The notes under the pieces are model-generated. The model ran no database searches and was not told the DNA's origin. It was given only the letters and a program-made list of their open reading frames with translations. A stretch of 35,530 nucleotides of DNA, from contig JAFTRQ010000105.1 of the NCBI GenBank assembly GCA_017462125.1, positions 1 to 35,530 of the forward strand, given 5' to 3'. This stretch comes from Clostridia bacterium (GTDB lineage Bacteria > Bacillota_A > Clostridia > Oscillospirales > CAG-272). Below are positions 7,694-17,081 of the stretch, piece after piece. Within the stretch, counting starts at the first letter, position 1. Every line of letters starts with the position of its first letter. Position numbers and translations under genes: made by a program.

Positions 7694-9394
7694 ATGAAAA
7701 GAACAGCTGCTCTGCTCCTCGCCCTCCTGATGGCTCTTCCGCTTTTCGCCTGCGAGAATGCCCCCGGGGAGGATGAGGACACGGGCACGGAACCCGTTTC
7801 CGTCGAGACAGACACAGAGACAAGAGAGGATACGGAATCGGATTCGGTGACCGAAACAGAAAGCGAAACAGAGGAGGAAACGGTCATTATGCTTGAAGCC
7901 CTCAGCGACGTAAGAGCCTTCCTCGAGAGCATCACCATCTTTCAGCTTGGCTCCTCTTATGCCGTTGTAAACGGTGAGAGATTGGATATGGGAGCGGCGG
8001 CGATCTTTGACGAAAACGCGCTCTTCCCTGCCGATTTTGTAGAGGAAAGAGGGCTTGGCGTGATCGCCGAGGAGGATATCGTCGAAAAGGACGGCATTCG
8101 CTATACAAAGCTGAACGCATTTCGCAATGCGGGAAAGAACGTAAAAATTCTCGTTGGCGACAAGGTTATCGTCTCCGACTCTAATTATGAAGTCGCAGAG
8201 GATATTATGGACGAATACGCGCGCAGGCTGGACAATATGTACGCTGTTGGCGCCGTCTACAGCGCGGCTATGACAGGAAGCCGTCCCGTTCTCTTTGAGA
8301 CCGATGAGATGCTTGCAGAGGCGAAGGCCAAGGCAGAAGCCAAGGTCGAGCCCTGGTACAGCGAATGGAAGAAGATCGAGTCGCGCGCAAACAACGCGCT
8401 GCTTCTCGCTCCGAACCCCAACACAGGCAAGAGCGCGACGCAGTACCGTCTTGCCGCCTGCAAGGATTTCATCAACGCAAGATATCTTGCGCTTGCGTAT
8501 CTTTACACCGAGGACGCAAAATATCTTGACGGCGCGGTCAAGTACCTTATGACATACGCCGAGCCGATGCTTGGTACGGACGAGTATCTCGACTACAGCG
8601 CGGCAACCACCGACGGACAGGCTGACATTGGCCTCAACATTGCCGCTCCCCTTCCCGCCGCCTGCGACGTTTACTCTTTGATCTACGCTGACGTCAGTGA
8701 GGACGATAAAGCCGTGATCGAAGCTTGGATCCGCGCCGAGGCAGATCTTTGCGTTAAGGGGCACAAGTATTGGATCGACAAGAATTATTACGGCGAGCAA
8801 TACGGCAACAACCATCTCTCCTCACACCTGATGGGCATTATTGCGGCGGCATACGTGCTGGAGGACAGCGAGCTTCTTGCCTATGCGACCAACGACAAAA
8901 AGAACAAGGCCGATCTCTGCGAGATGGTCACAAAGGCCATTCTCGTGGAGGGCGACAAGGTCTACGGGGCAGATACCGACTCGGATTACGTTGACGGTGA
9001 GATCTACGACCGCTATCGCTCGATCCAGAGCAACGGCTTCGGCTACGCGATGTATCACTTGAAGTTTATGACACACGCGGGCATTATGCTCTACCACAAC
9101 GGTGTGGATATTTTCAGCTATATCGGTGAGAACGGCGAGAATCTGCTTCTTCCCTTCCACACCTACGCCGACTATCTGATCCAAAACGATATCACGTTGG
9201 GCTCGGGACATTACTCGAACGATAAAAGCCTGAACCGCGAAGACGCCTACAGCACCTACTCCATAGCCTACTACGTTTACAAGGACGCGCGGATCGGTGA
9301 GGTGCTTGACGCATTCGTCGAGCAGAGGGTTCAATGCAATGAGATCGAGGTTTTGGGCATTTCCACTCCTTATCTCTACGCGAAACAGGATTAA
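7694..9394 (+). CDS. Secreted alginate-lyase-like (PL5/PL38-type fold) lipoprotein
   Basis: A 566-aa protein starting at ATG 7694, 17 bases after kduI; upstream in-frame codons overlap kduI and are ignored. A lipoprotein signal ends at Cys20 (LFAC), followed by a low-complexity Asp/Glu/Thr/Ser linker to about residue 66. A copper-amine-oxidase-like stalk domain (about 70-165; YAVVNGERLDMG) then leads to an alpha/alpha-toroid catalytic domain (about 220-560). The motif Asn372-Asn373-His374 in YGNNHLSSH matches the Asn-His catalytic pair of alginate-lyase-superfamily enzymes (PF05426), and a Tyr-rich stretch follows. Such enzymes cut uronate polysaccharides by beta-elimination, leaving unsaturated ends, exactly the substrate for the neighbouring GH88 and Kdu enzymes. 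Exact family and substrate are not certain. It is the only exported enzyme in this cluster. Confidence 0.75.
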   Translation: MKRTAALLLALLMALPLFACENAPGEDEDTGTEPVSVETDTETREDTESDSVTETESETEEETVIMLEALSDVRAFLESITIFQLGSSYAVVNGERLDMGAAAIFDENALFPADFVEERGLGVIAEEDIVEKDGIRYTKLNAFRNAGKNVKILVGDKVIVSDSNYEVAEDIMDEYARRLDNMYAVGAVYSAAMTGSRPVLFETDEMLAEAKAKAEAKVEPWYSEWKKIESRANNALLLAPNPNTGKSATQYRLAACKDFINARYLALAYLYTEDAKYLDGAVKYLMTYAEPMLGTDEYLDYSAATTDGQADIGLNIAAPLPAACDVYSLIYADVSEDDKAVIEAWIRAEADLCVKGHKYWIDKNYYGEQYGNNHLSSHLMGIIAAAYVLEDSELLAYATNDKKNKADLCEMVTKAILVEGDKVYGADTDSDYVDGEIYDRYRSIQSNGFGYAMYHLKFMTHAGIMLYHNGVDIFSYIGENGENLLLPFHTYADYLIQNDITLGSGHYSNDKSLNREDAYSTYSIAYYVYKDARIGEVLDAFVEQRVQCNEIEVLGISTPYLYAKQD

Positions 9395-9424
9395 AACACG
9401 ATTATCAGAAAGGAATTTATAAAA

Positions 9425-10225
9425 ATGGCTAACAATATGTTTTCTCTCGAGGGCAAGATCGCTCTCGTAACAGGCGCATCCTACGGTATCGGCTTTGCGA
9501 TTGCAAAGGCACTTCACGAGGCGGGCGCAAGGATCGTTTTCAACGATCTGAAGCAGGAATTCGTTGACAAGGGTCTTGCCGCATACGCTGAGGCAGGCAT
9601 TCCCGCAAAGGGCTACGTTTGCGACGTTACCGATGAGGACGCGGTAAACGCAATGGTTGCCGACATTGAGGCAACCGTCGGTGTTATCGACATTCTCGTT
9701 AACAACGCAGGCATTATCAAGAGAATCCCCATGACCGAGATGAGCGCGGCAGAGTTCCGTCAGGTTATCGACGTTGACCTTAACGCTCCCTTCATCTGCG
9801 CGAAGGCTGTTATCCCCTCTATGATCAAGAAGGGTCACGGTAAGATCATCAACATCTGCTCGATGATGAGTGAGCTTGGCCGTGAGACCGTTTCGGCATA
9901 CGCGGCTGCAAAGGGCGGTCTCAAGATGCTGACCAAGAACATCGCGTCCGAGTACGGCGAATACAACATTCAGTGCAACGGTATCGGCCCCGGCTACATT
10001 GCAACTCCTCAGACTGCTCCTCTCCGTGAGACTCAGCCCGACGGAAGCCGTCATCCCTTCGACAGCTTCATCATCGCGAAGACTCCCGCGGCTCGTTGGG
10101 GCGACCCCGAGGATCTTGCAGGTCCTGCGGTATTCCTCGCGTCCGAGGCTTCCGACTTCGTAAACGGTCATATCCTTTACGTTGACGGCGGTATTCTCGC
10201 TTATATCGGTAAGCAGCCTAAGTAA
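9425..10225 (+). CDS. kduD: KduD / gluconate 5-dehydrogenase-type short-chain dehydrogenase
   Basis: A 266-aa classical SDR: cofactor motif TGASYGIG (residues 16-23), NNAG (93-96), catalytic Ser146, Tyr159 and Lys163 (YAAAK), and the C-terminal FVNGHILYVDGG typical of the KduD/gluconate 5-dehydrogenase branch. Next to KduI the best role is reduction of 2,5-diketo-3-deoxygluconate to 2-keto-3-deoxygluconate (EC 1.1.1.127). The alternative, 5-ketogluconate reduction, cannot be excluded by sequence. AAAGGAA precedes ATG 9425. It is probably in the same operon as the lyase 30 bases upstream. Its stop codon forms part of a perfect palindrome (10223-10250). Confidence 0.85.
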   Translation: MANNMFSLEGKIALVTGASYGIGFAIAKALHEAGARIVFNDLKQEFVDKGLAAYAEAGIPAKGYVCDVTDEDAVNAMVADIEATVGVIDILVNNAGIIKRIPMTEMSAAEFRQVIDVDLNAPFICAKAVIPSMIKKGHGKIINICSMMSELGRETVSAYAAAKGGLKMLTKNIASEYGEYNIQCNGIGPGYIATPQTAPLRETQPDGSRHPFDSFIIAKTPAARWGDPEDLAGPAVFLASEASDFVNGHILYVDGGILAYIGKQPK

Positions 10226-10377
10226 TATTTCAACCGCGGTTGAAATATTACAGTGATATGTTTTGCCGGTGGCAAAACATGATATTTCGCTCCGCGAAGT
10301 GATATTTTTGCTCCGCAAAAGTGATATGCTTCGCAGAGCGAAGCGTTAAGGTTGAAATTCGCATACGAATTTCATTG
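10223..10377. repeat. Array of variable hairpins separated by GTGATAT
   Basis: Six hairpins with different stems lie in 155 bases: a perfect 28-base palindrome starting in the kduD stop (10223-10250), then GTTTTGCC/GGCAAAAC, TTCGC/GCGAA, TTTTGC/GCAAAA, GCTTCGC/GCGAAGC and GAAATTCG/CGAATTTC. The first four junctions carry (G)TGATAT. It fills the gap between kduD and the first GH88 gene, and ends just before that gene's ribosome-binding site. Confidence 0.8.
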
Positions 10378-10400
10378 AATATATTCGGAGGACAAGATAT

Positions 10401-11552
10401 ATGTTTTACGAGGATTATATTAAACAGAACAAGGAATGGATCGATTCTGTTTTTGCAAAGCTTGACGCAAAGCTTTCAAAAACCGCGGTAAAGAGCCGCG
10501 ATAAGATCCCCTACACCGTTGACAAGAACGGCGTTCACGACGACAGGAGCAAGGATCCCCACTGCTGGATCAACGGCTTCTGGGGCGGCCTGATGTGGAT
10601 GATGTACGAGCACACGAAAAACGAGGACTACAAGCTTACAGCGCTCCGCAGTGAGGAGCTGCAGGACGCGGCATTCAACAGAGTTGAGGGTCTGCACCAC
10701 GACGTTGGCTTTATGTGGCATCTGCTTTCGGGTGCCAACTACCGCTTGACAGGTGACAAGGCGGCGAGAAACCGCAATATGCTCTGCGCTATGACGCTTG
10801 CATCCCGCTTCAAGCTGAACGGCAACTACATCCGCGCATGGAACGATGAAAACAGCGATGGCAAGAACAGCAACGACGGTTGGTCGATCGTTGACTGTAT
10901 GATGAACCTTCCCATTCTCTATTGGGCAAGCGAAGAGATCGGCGACGACCGCTTCAAGCAGATCGCTATGGCACACGCCGACACGGCTATGACGCACCAC
11001 GTTCGTCCCGACGGCTCGGTGAACCACATCGTGGCGCACGATCTTGAGACGGGTGAGATGATCAAGGTTTACGGCGGTCAGGGCTTCTCCTCCACCTCCT
11101 GCTGGACAAGAGGCGAGGCTTGGGCGCTCTACGGCTATATTCTTTCCTACATTCACACGGGTGAGGAGAGATATCTCGACACCGCGAAGAAGGTTGCGCA
11201 CTACACCATCGCGGCACTTGCGGCAACCGATTTCGTTCCCCCCATCGACTTCCGTTCCCCCGAGGAGCCCGTTTATTACGACTCCACCGCGGGCGCGATC
11301 ATGGCTTGCGGACTGATCGAGATCGCAAAGGCAGTTCCCGAGCACGAAAAGAAGACCTACATCACCGCCGCTGTCAAGATCCTGAAGGCTCTTGAGGAAA
11401 AGTTCTGCGACTTCAGCGATGAAAAGGATTCTGTCCTTATGATGGGCTCCGAGGCTTACTACGGCGGACAGCACAAGGCGATCATTTACGGCGACTACTT
11501 CTTTACCGAGGCCATTCTGAAGCTTCGCGGCTCGGAATTCCTTCCTTGGTAA
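10401..11552 (+). CDS. GH88 unsaturated glucuronyl hydrolase, copy A
   Basis: A 383-aa protein of the family's usual size without a signal peptide, so cytoplasmic. GH88 enzymes release 4-deoxy-hex-4-enuronic acid from the non-reducing end of lyase products by hydrating the double bond. Asp101 in HHDVGFMW and Asp165 in SIVDCMMNL correspond to the two catalytic aspartates of Bacillus UGL (Asp88/Asp149). TRGEAWALYGY matches the conserved WSRGQAWALYG motif. GGAGG lies 8-10 bases before ATG 10401. A paralogue starts 27 bases downstream, and KduI/KduD upstream process the released product. GH105 is the main alternative, but the overall sequence reads as GH88. Confidence 0.9.
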   Translation: MFYEDYIKQNKEWIDSVFAKLDAKLSKTAVKSRDKIPYTVDKNGVHDDRSKDPHCWINGFWGGLMWMMYEHTKNEDYKLTALRSEELQDAAFNRVEGLHHDVGFMWHLLSGANYRLTGDKAARNRNMLCAMTLASRFKLNGNYIRAWNDENSDGKNSNDGWSIVDCMMNLPILYWASEEIGDDRFKQIAMAHADTAMTHHVRPDGSVNHIVAHDLETGEMIKVYGGQGFSSTSCWTRGEAWALYGYILSYIHTGEERYLDTAKKVAHYTIAALAATDFVPPIDFRSPEEPVYYDSTAGAIMACGLIEIAKAVPEHEKKTYITAAVKILKALEEKFCDFSDEKDSVLMMGSEAYYGGQHKAIIYGDYFFTEAILKLRGSEFLPW

Positions 11553-11579
11553 ATTCACACCCCGATTGGAGAAATAACT

Positions 11580-12731
11580 ATGCATTACGACGAAATAATT
11601 GCTCAAAATCAGGCTTGGATAGACGAGACCTGGGCAAAGATCGAGAAAAAGGCATCTGCGGCGGCTGTTAAGAGCCGCAACAAGATCCCATACTCCACAG
11701 ATGCCGAAGGCAACCATACCGACGTGTCGAAAAATCCTCATATGTGGACAAACGGCTTCTGGGGCGCTTATATGTGGTTGATGTACGAGGCAACAAAGAA
11801 CGAGGACTTCGCAATCACCGCAAAGAAGTGCGAGGAGGTTATGGACGCCTGCTTCAACGATATGGATCAGCTTCACCACGACGTTGGCTTTATGTGGCAC
11901 ATTATGTGCGGCGCGAGATACGCTCTGACAGGCGACAAGGCGGCGAGAAACAAGGATCTGCTCTGCGCGATGACGCTTGCATCCCGCTTCAAGCTGAACG
12001 GCGGCTACATCCGCGCTTGGAACGGCACCTGGAAGGGTGAGGACAACGACGGCTGGACGATCATCGACTGCCTTATGAACCTTCCCCTTCTCTTCTGGGC
12101 AAGCCGCGAGGTTGGCGACGATCGCTTTGCGCAGATCGCGCTCTCTCACCTTGAAATGGCGGCAGAGCATCACATCCGTCAGGACGGAAGCGTGAATCAC
12201 ATTGTATTCCACGACGTGGAGACCGGCGAGATGACAGGAACACATCGCGGTCAGGGCTATGCCATAGGCTCCACCTGGTCTCGCGGCGCATCCTGGGCGG
12301 TTTACGGCTTTGCTCTTGCGTATGCCCACACAAAGAACGAAAAATATCTCAATCTTGCCAAGAGAGTTGCCAACGACTTCATTGCCAATCTTTCGGTTGA
12401 GGGTTGGTTGCCTCTCGTTGACTTCCGCGCGCCTGCAGAGCCTGTGCAGTACGACTCTACCGCCGGTGCTATCGCATCCTGCGGCTTCCTTGAGATCGCA
12501 AAGCACTGCCCCGAGCACGAAAAGAAGCTTTATCTGAAGGCGGCGCTGAACACGCTTCAGGCTATGGATGAAAAATTCTGCCGTTGGGGCGACAATATTG
12601 ATGCCTTCCTTGATTGCGGTAAGGAGGAGTATCACTTTGGACAGAGTCATCCTATTATTTACGGTGATTTCTTCTACGCGGAAGCGATTTTGAAGCTGAA
12701 GGGCTCGGAGTTTAGTCCTTGGAAGATTTGA
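11580..12731 (+). CDS. GH88 unsaturated glucuronyl hydrolase, copy B
   Basis: A 383-aa tandem paralogue of the preceding gene with the same length and motifs: Asp101 (HHDVGFMW), Asp163 (IIDCLMNL) and SRGASWAVYGF. The copies differ mostly in surface stretches and around residues 145-160, near the substrate-facing loop between the catalytic aspartates, which would suit division of labour between oligosaccharides (inference). It is cytoplasmic. TTGGAG is 8 bases before ATG 11580. It is followed by a strong inverted repeat and then the GH78 pair. Confidence 0.9.
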   Translation: MHYDEIIAQNQAWIDETWAKIEKKASAAAVKSRNKIPYSTDAEGNHTDVSKNPHMWTNGFWGAYMWLMYEATKNEDFAITAKKCEEVMDACFNDMDQLHHDVGFMWHIMCGARYALTGDKAARNKDLLCAMTLASRFKLNGGYIRAWNGTWKGEDNDGWTIIDCLMNLPLLFWASREVGDDRFAQIALSHLEMAAEHHIRQDGSVNHIVFHDVETGEMTGTHRGQGYAIGSTWSRGASWAVYGFALAYAHTKNEKYLNLAKRVANDFIANLSVEGWLPLVDFRAPAEPVQYDSTAGAIASCGFLEIAKHCPEHEKKLYLKAALNTLQAMDEKFCRWGDNIDAFLDCGKEEYHFGQSHPIIYGDFFYAEAILKLKGSEFSPWKI

Positions 12732-12771
12732 TGAATTTTGATTTGTCGGTGGTTTGAGCGACATTCCAAAT

Positions 12772-12848
12772 CGTAGGGCGGGGGCTTGCTCCCGCCGCTG
12801 CGTTGATTCAATTCGTTCATTACGGCGGGAGCAAGCCCCCGCCCTACG
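12772..12848. repeat. Long perfect inverted repeat, REP-like
   Basis: Two perfect 26-base arms (12772-12797 and 12823-12848; CGTAGGGCGGGGGC...) flank a 25-base spacer. The same arm with its CCCTACG end occurs at 32582-32608, so it is a dispersed element. It lies between the GH88 and GH78 pairs and could act as a terminator or mRNA stabiliser. Confidence 0.85.
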
Positions 12849-12917
12849 AGGTTTATCTCACCCATAAATCGCAATTTATCTTAATCAACTCGCATTAAAT
12901 TTATGAGGAAACCAATT

Positions 12918-14987
12918 ATGTCAAACAACTTTTTTAAATCCGCTCTCCCGATTTGGATCGAGGGCAGAGAGAAGGAAATGAACGTCAGCGTTAAGCTGAC
13001 ATACGACGCAAAGGATCTCAAGGGCGCCAAAATGACCCTGACGGGCGCGGCGTTCTATCAGATCTTCATCGGAGACAAGCTGATCCATTTCGGTCCTGCC
13101 AAAAAGGGTCTTGGCTACACGGGTGTTGACTCCGTTCCCCTTCCCGATCTTGCTGACGGTGTGATCTCCGTCATCGTTGCGGGATATTACTGCAAGTGCT
13201 ACAACGGCGTGCTGATCCCCTCCTTTATTCAGGCGGAGATCGAGGATGCTCACGGAGAGATCCTTGCCGCTACGGGAATTGCCGGCTTCAAGTGCGTTGA
13301 ATATACCGCAAAGCTGCAGAAGGTGATGCGTTACTCCTTCCAGAGACAGTTCTCCGAGTGCTACGACTACAGCCTTGCCGACAAGGAGGCAAAATTCGTC
13401 GTTTGCGATCCCTGCCTTACCTACATCCCCCGCGGAGTCGATCTTCTTGATCTTGACGAAAAGCCCGCTGCATTTCTGAAGGCGGGCGCTTACGTGCTCG
13501 GCGAAACACTCAAGTGTCCTCTGCGTATGTATCAGAGCGCAGACAACGTATACGGCAGAAGCCAATTCACCGCCGATCAGATCGAATCCTCGCCCTTTGC
13601 CGAATATCTCAGAATGGTTCCCGACTATGATGCCGACGTCAAGCGCGGCGGAGCCGGCACGGTGGAGCATTGGGATCTTGGCAAGATTGAGACGGGATTC
13701 TTGACGCTTCACGTAAACGCAAAGCAGGACAGCCGCATCATCGCGGTATTTGCCGAGCAGAAGGAAGCTGACGGCAGACCCAATCCCATTCCCGTCGACT
13801 GCACCAACTGCGTTGAATGGAGACTTCCCGCGGGCAATTACGAGCTTATCAGCCTTGAGCCCTACACGGTAATGGGGGTTGAGGTGATGATCACCGACGG
13901 TGACGTTGCGATCGACTACGTGGGCGTTACCGAGTGCGCATACTCTGCGCGCAAGATCAAGCCTTACGCGGCAAAGGATCCCGAGCTTGCGCTGGTTTAT
14001 CAGGCGGCTGTGGACACCTTCCGCCACAACGCGGTGGACATCTATATGGACTGTCCTTCAAGAGAGCGCGCGGGCTGGCTCTGCGACAGCTATTATACGT
14101 CGCAGACCGAATTTGATTTTACGGGCAAGACTCTCGTTGAGGACGAATTTCTCAACAACTACCGCACCTCGGGAGGAATCCGCGAGGGACTCAACGGTAT
14201 GCTCGATATGTGCTATCCCTCCACAGGCGACAACCACATTCCTCAATGGGCGATGTGGTACGTGCTGGAGCTGAACGATTACTTTACCAAGCGCGGTCGC
14301 GGCGACCGAAAGGACAGCTTCAAGGATCAGCTTTATGCTCTGCTTGGCTATTTCAAGGGCTTTGAAAACGAATTCGGTCTTCTTGAAAAGCTGACAGGCT
14401 GGAACTTCGTTGAATGGTCCAAGCTCAATTCCCGCGTTCACGACGTCAACTGGGCGACCAATATGCTCTATGCCGAGACCGTTGAGATCATCGGTAAGCT
14501 GTACGACGATGCGGCGCTGATCGAAAAGGCGGCTGCGCTTCGCAAGACCGTCAACTCTATGGCTTGGAACGGCAAGATGTATATGGACAGAGCGATCCGT
14601 CAGGAGGACGGATCGCTGAAGAACACCGACGAGCTTTCAGAGACCACGCAGTATTACGCGTTCCGCTTCGGTCTTGCCGACATCAACGAGGAAAGATGCG
14701 CTTATCTGAAGGACATGATCTTCAACGTATTCGGCAAGGATATTATGGCTGAAAAATGCCCCGAGATCGAGCCCTCCAACGCGCTCCCCGGCTTCTATAT
14801 CCGCACCGAGCTGATGCTCAAGTGGAAGATGTACCCCGAGCTTGTGGAATACATCAAGCACTTCTTCCTTCCCATGGCCGAGGGCACGGGCACGCTTTGG
14901 GAGCACAAGAACAAGGCGGCAAGCTGTGACCACGGCTTTGCGTCCTACATCGGTGTTGTGATCAAGATCATCGAAGAAAATACTTAA
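12918..14987 (+). CDS. GH78-like alpha-L-rhamnosidase, copy A
   Basis: A 689-aa protein. ATG 12918 is preferred over 12903 because GAGGAAA lies at good distance and the paralogue begins at the equivalent residue. The N-terminal half is beta-rich (sandwich domains); the C-terminal half, from about residue 360, is the six-hairpin (alpha/alpha)6 barrel of Bac_rhamnosid. Asp378 and Glu383 in DCPSRERAGW, and Glu662 in GTLWEH, fit the conserved acidic residues of GH78. The signature is slightly shortened against the classical DCPQRDERLGW. No signal peptide, so it likely acts on imported oligosaccharides. The role is removal of terminal L-rhamnose. A close paralogue follows after 14 bases. Confidence 0.85.
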   Translation: MSNNFFKSALPIWIEGREKEMNVSVKLTYDAKDLKGAKMTLTGAAFYQIFIGDKLIHFGPAKKGLGYTGVDSVPLPDLADGVISVIVAGYYCKCYNGVLIPSFIQAEIEDAHGEILAATGIAGFKCVEYTAKLQKVMRYSFQRQFSECYDYSLADKEAKFVVCDPCLTYIPRGVDLLDLDEKPAAFLKAGAYVLGETLKCPLRMYQSADNVYGRSQFTADQIESSPFAEYLRMVPDYDADVKRGGAGTVEHWDLGKIETGFLTLHVNAKQDSRIIAVFAEQKEADGRPNPIPVDCTNCVEWRLPAGNYELISLEPYTVMGVEVMITDGDVAIDYVGVTECAYSARKIKPYAAKDPELALVYQAAVDTFRHNAVDIYMDCPSRERAGWLCDSYYTSQTEFDFTGKTLVEDEFLNNYRTSGGIREGLNGMLDMCYPSTGDNHIPQWAMWYVLELNDYFTKRGRGDRKDSFKDQLYALLGYFKGFENEFGLLEKLTGWNFVEWSKLNSRVHDVNWATNMLYAETVEIIGKLYDDAALIEKAAALRKTVNSMAWNGKMYMDRAIRQEDGSLKNTDELSETTQYYAFRFGLADINEERCAYLKDMIFNVFGKDIMAEKCPEIEPSNALPGFYIRTELMLKWKMYPELVEYIKHFFLPMAEGTGTLWEHKNKAASCDHGFASYIGVVIKIIEENT

Positions 14988-15001
14988 AGGCGGTACTCCT
15001 T

Positions 15002-17074
15002 ATGCAAAACGACAACTTTTTCAAAAAGGCGCTCCCGATCTGGATCGACGGCAGAGACAGAGAATGGAACGTGACCGTCGAGCTCTCCTACTCGGCAAAG
15101 GATTTGAAGGGTGCGACCCTCACGCTGGCAGGCGCTACCTTTTATCAGGTATATCTTGACGAAAAGCTTCTCCATTTCGGCCCCGCAAAGAAGGCTATCG
15201 GCTATGCGGGTGTTGACACGCTTCCCTTGCCCGACGTTGACGAGGGTACGCTTTATATCCGCGTTGCGGGCTATTACTGCAAGTGCTACAACGGCGTTGT
15301 AACTTCCTCCTTCGTGCAGGCGGAGATCGAGCAGAACGGCGAGATCCTTGCCGCAACAAGCAAGGGCGGCTTTGCTTGCCGACTCTACACTCCCAAGCTG
15401 CACAAGGTTATGAACTACTCCCACCAAAGACAGTTCTCGGAGTGCTACAATTTAGGCCGCACCCCGATCAAAACAACCTTCACCGTCGTTGACCCCCAGG
15501 TCACGCTGATTCCCCGTAACGTTGATCTGCCCGATCTCGATGCAAAGCCCGCCACCTTCGCGGCAGCTGCGCCCTTCGTTATGCAGGAGGCGCTGAAGCA
15601 TCCTCTCCGCGGCTATCAGACAGGCCCCGATTGCGAATACAAATCAAGTCAGTACCCCTTCGACGAGCTTGAATCCAAGCCCTTCGTTGAGTATCTGCAA
15701 ATGGTTCCCGACTATTCGGCAGAATGTGCACGCGGAGCTGCGGGCACATTGGAAAATTGGGATCTTGGCAAGATCGAGACAGGATTTTTGACGCTCCGCG
15801 TGAACGCGAAGCAGGACAGCCGCATCATCGCGGTTTTCGGCGAGCAGAAGTATCCCGACGGCAGACCCAACCCCATCCCCGTCAACGCTACCAACTGCGT
15901 TGAATGGAGGCTCCCCGCAGGCGAATACGAGCTTTACAGCTTTGAGCCTTACACGGCTATGGGCATTGAGGTCATGATCATGGAGGGTGAAGCCGAGATC
16001 AAATACGTCGGCATCACCGAGCTTGCGTATTCCGCAAGAAAGATCAAGCCCCTGGAGATCAAGGACCCCGAGCTTGCGCTGGTTTATCAGGCGGCTGTGG
16101 ACACCTTCCGCCACAACGCGGTGGATATCTATATGGACTGCCCCTCCAGAGAGAGAGCGGGCTGGCTCTGCGACAGCTACTACACGGGTCAATCCGAGTA
16201 TTTCTTCACGGGCAAGACCACGGTTGAAAACGAATTTCTGGGCAACTACCTGCTTGGCGGCAGTGCGAGAGCAGACCTTAACGGTATGGTGGAGATGTGC
16301 TACCCCGCAACCTGCACCAAGCACATTCCTCAATGGTCGATGTGGTACGTGCTGGAGCTTTACGATTACTTTACCAAGCGCGGTCGCGGCGACAGAAAGG
16401 AAGATTTCAAGGCACAGCTTTACGCTCTCCTTGACTACTTCAAGCAGTTTGAAAACGAATACGGACTTCTCGAAAAGCTCCCCAGCTGGAACTTCGTTGA
16501 GTGGTCGAAGCTGAATCAGAGAGTTCACGACGTCAGCTGGCCCACCAATATGCTCTTCAGCGAGGCGGTTGAATGCATCGGCAAGCTGTATGACGACGAG
16601 GCGCTTCTCAAGAAAGCGGCTGACCTGCGCAAGACCATCAATTCTATGGCTTGGAACGGCAAGATGTTCCTTGACCGCGCGATGCGTCAGGAGGACGGAA
16701 CGCTGAAGAACACCGACGAGCTTTCCGAGACCACGCAGTATTACGCATTCCGTTACGGTGTGGCAGACCTTGAAGAGGAAAGATGCGCATATCTGAAGGA
16801 TATGGTGATGAACGTATTCGGCAAGGATATTATGGCAGAAAAATGCCCCGAGATCGAGCCCTCCAACTCCCTCCCCGGCTTCTACATCCGCACAGAGCTG
16901 ATGCTCAAGTGGAAGATGTATCCCGAGCTTGTGGAGTACATCAAGCACTTCTTCCTGCCTATGGCGAAGGAAACAGGCACACTTTGGGAGCACAAGACCC
17001 CCGGAGCCAGCTGTGACCACGGCTTTGCATCCTACATTGCCATCGCCATCAAAGAGATTCAGGATCATCAGTAA
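15002..17074 (+). CDS. GH78-like alpha-L-rhamnosidase, copy B
   Basis: A 690-aa tandem paralogue of the previous gene, roughly 70-75% identical by eye, with the same key residues (Asp379, Glu384, Glu663). The catalytic barrel is much better conserved than the N-terminal domains. One 59-base stretch (16067-16125) is identical to 13980-14038. Cytoplasmic. AAAGGCGG precedes ATG 15002. Two rhamnosidases with a conserved barrel suggest different linkages or positions of rhamnose, or an enlarged dose. The hairpin at 17082-17109 separates it from the beta-propeller gene. Confidence 0.85.
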   Translation: MQNDNFFKKALPIWIDGRDREWNVTVELSYSAKDLKGATLTLAGATFYQVYLDEKLLHFGPAKKAIGYAGVDTLPLPDVDEGTLYIRVAGYYCKCYNGVVTSSFVQAEIEQNGEILAATSKGGFACRLYTPKLHKVMNYSHQRQFSECYNLGRTPIKTTFTVVDPQVTLIPRNVDLPDLDAKPATFAAAAPFVMQEALKHPLRGYQTGPDCEYKSSQYPFDELESKPFVEYLQMVPDYSAECARGAAGTLENWDLGKIETGFLTLRVNAKQDSRIIAVFGEQKYPDGRPNPIPVNATNCVEWRLPAGEYELYSFEPYTAMGIEVMIMEGEAEIKYVGITELAYSARKIKPLEIKDPELALVYQAAVDTFRHNAVDIYMDCPSRERAGWLCDSYYTGQSEYFFTGKTTVENEFLGNYLLGGSARADLNGMVEMCYPATCTKHIPQWSMWYVLELYDYFTKRGRGDRKEDFKAQLYALLDYFKQFENEYGLLEKLPSWNFVEWSKLNQRVHDVSWPTNMLFSEAVECIGKLYDDEALLKKAADLRKTINSMAWNGKMFLDRAMRQEDGTLKNTDELSETTQYYAFRYGVADLEEERCAYLKDMVMNVFGKDIMAEKCPEIEPSNSLPGFYIRTELMLKWKMYPELVEYIKHFFLPMAKETGTLWEHKTPGASCDHGFASYIAIAIKEIQDHQ

Positions 17075-17081
17075 TTTATAC

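Noticed and set aside
8822..10318. A 498-codon minus-strand open frame over the lyase and kduD
   Set aside because: Antisense to two well-supported genes, with no domain or proper start.
10223..10377. CRISPR array
   Set aside because: The constant unit is only seven bases and the variable parts are palindromes; no cas genes nearby.
10476..12764. A 762-codon open frame on the minus strand antisense to both GH88 genes
   Set aside because: It is a shadow caused by codon bias of the two genes; the product has no recognisable domain, and the + strand proteins carry full GH88 motifs.
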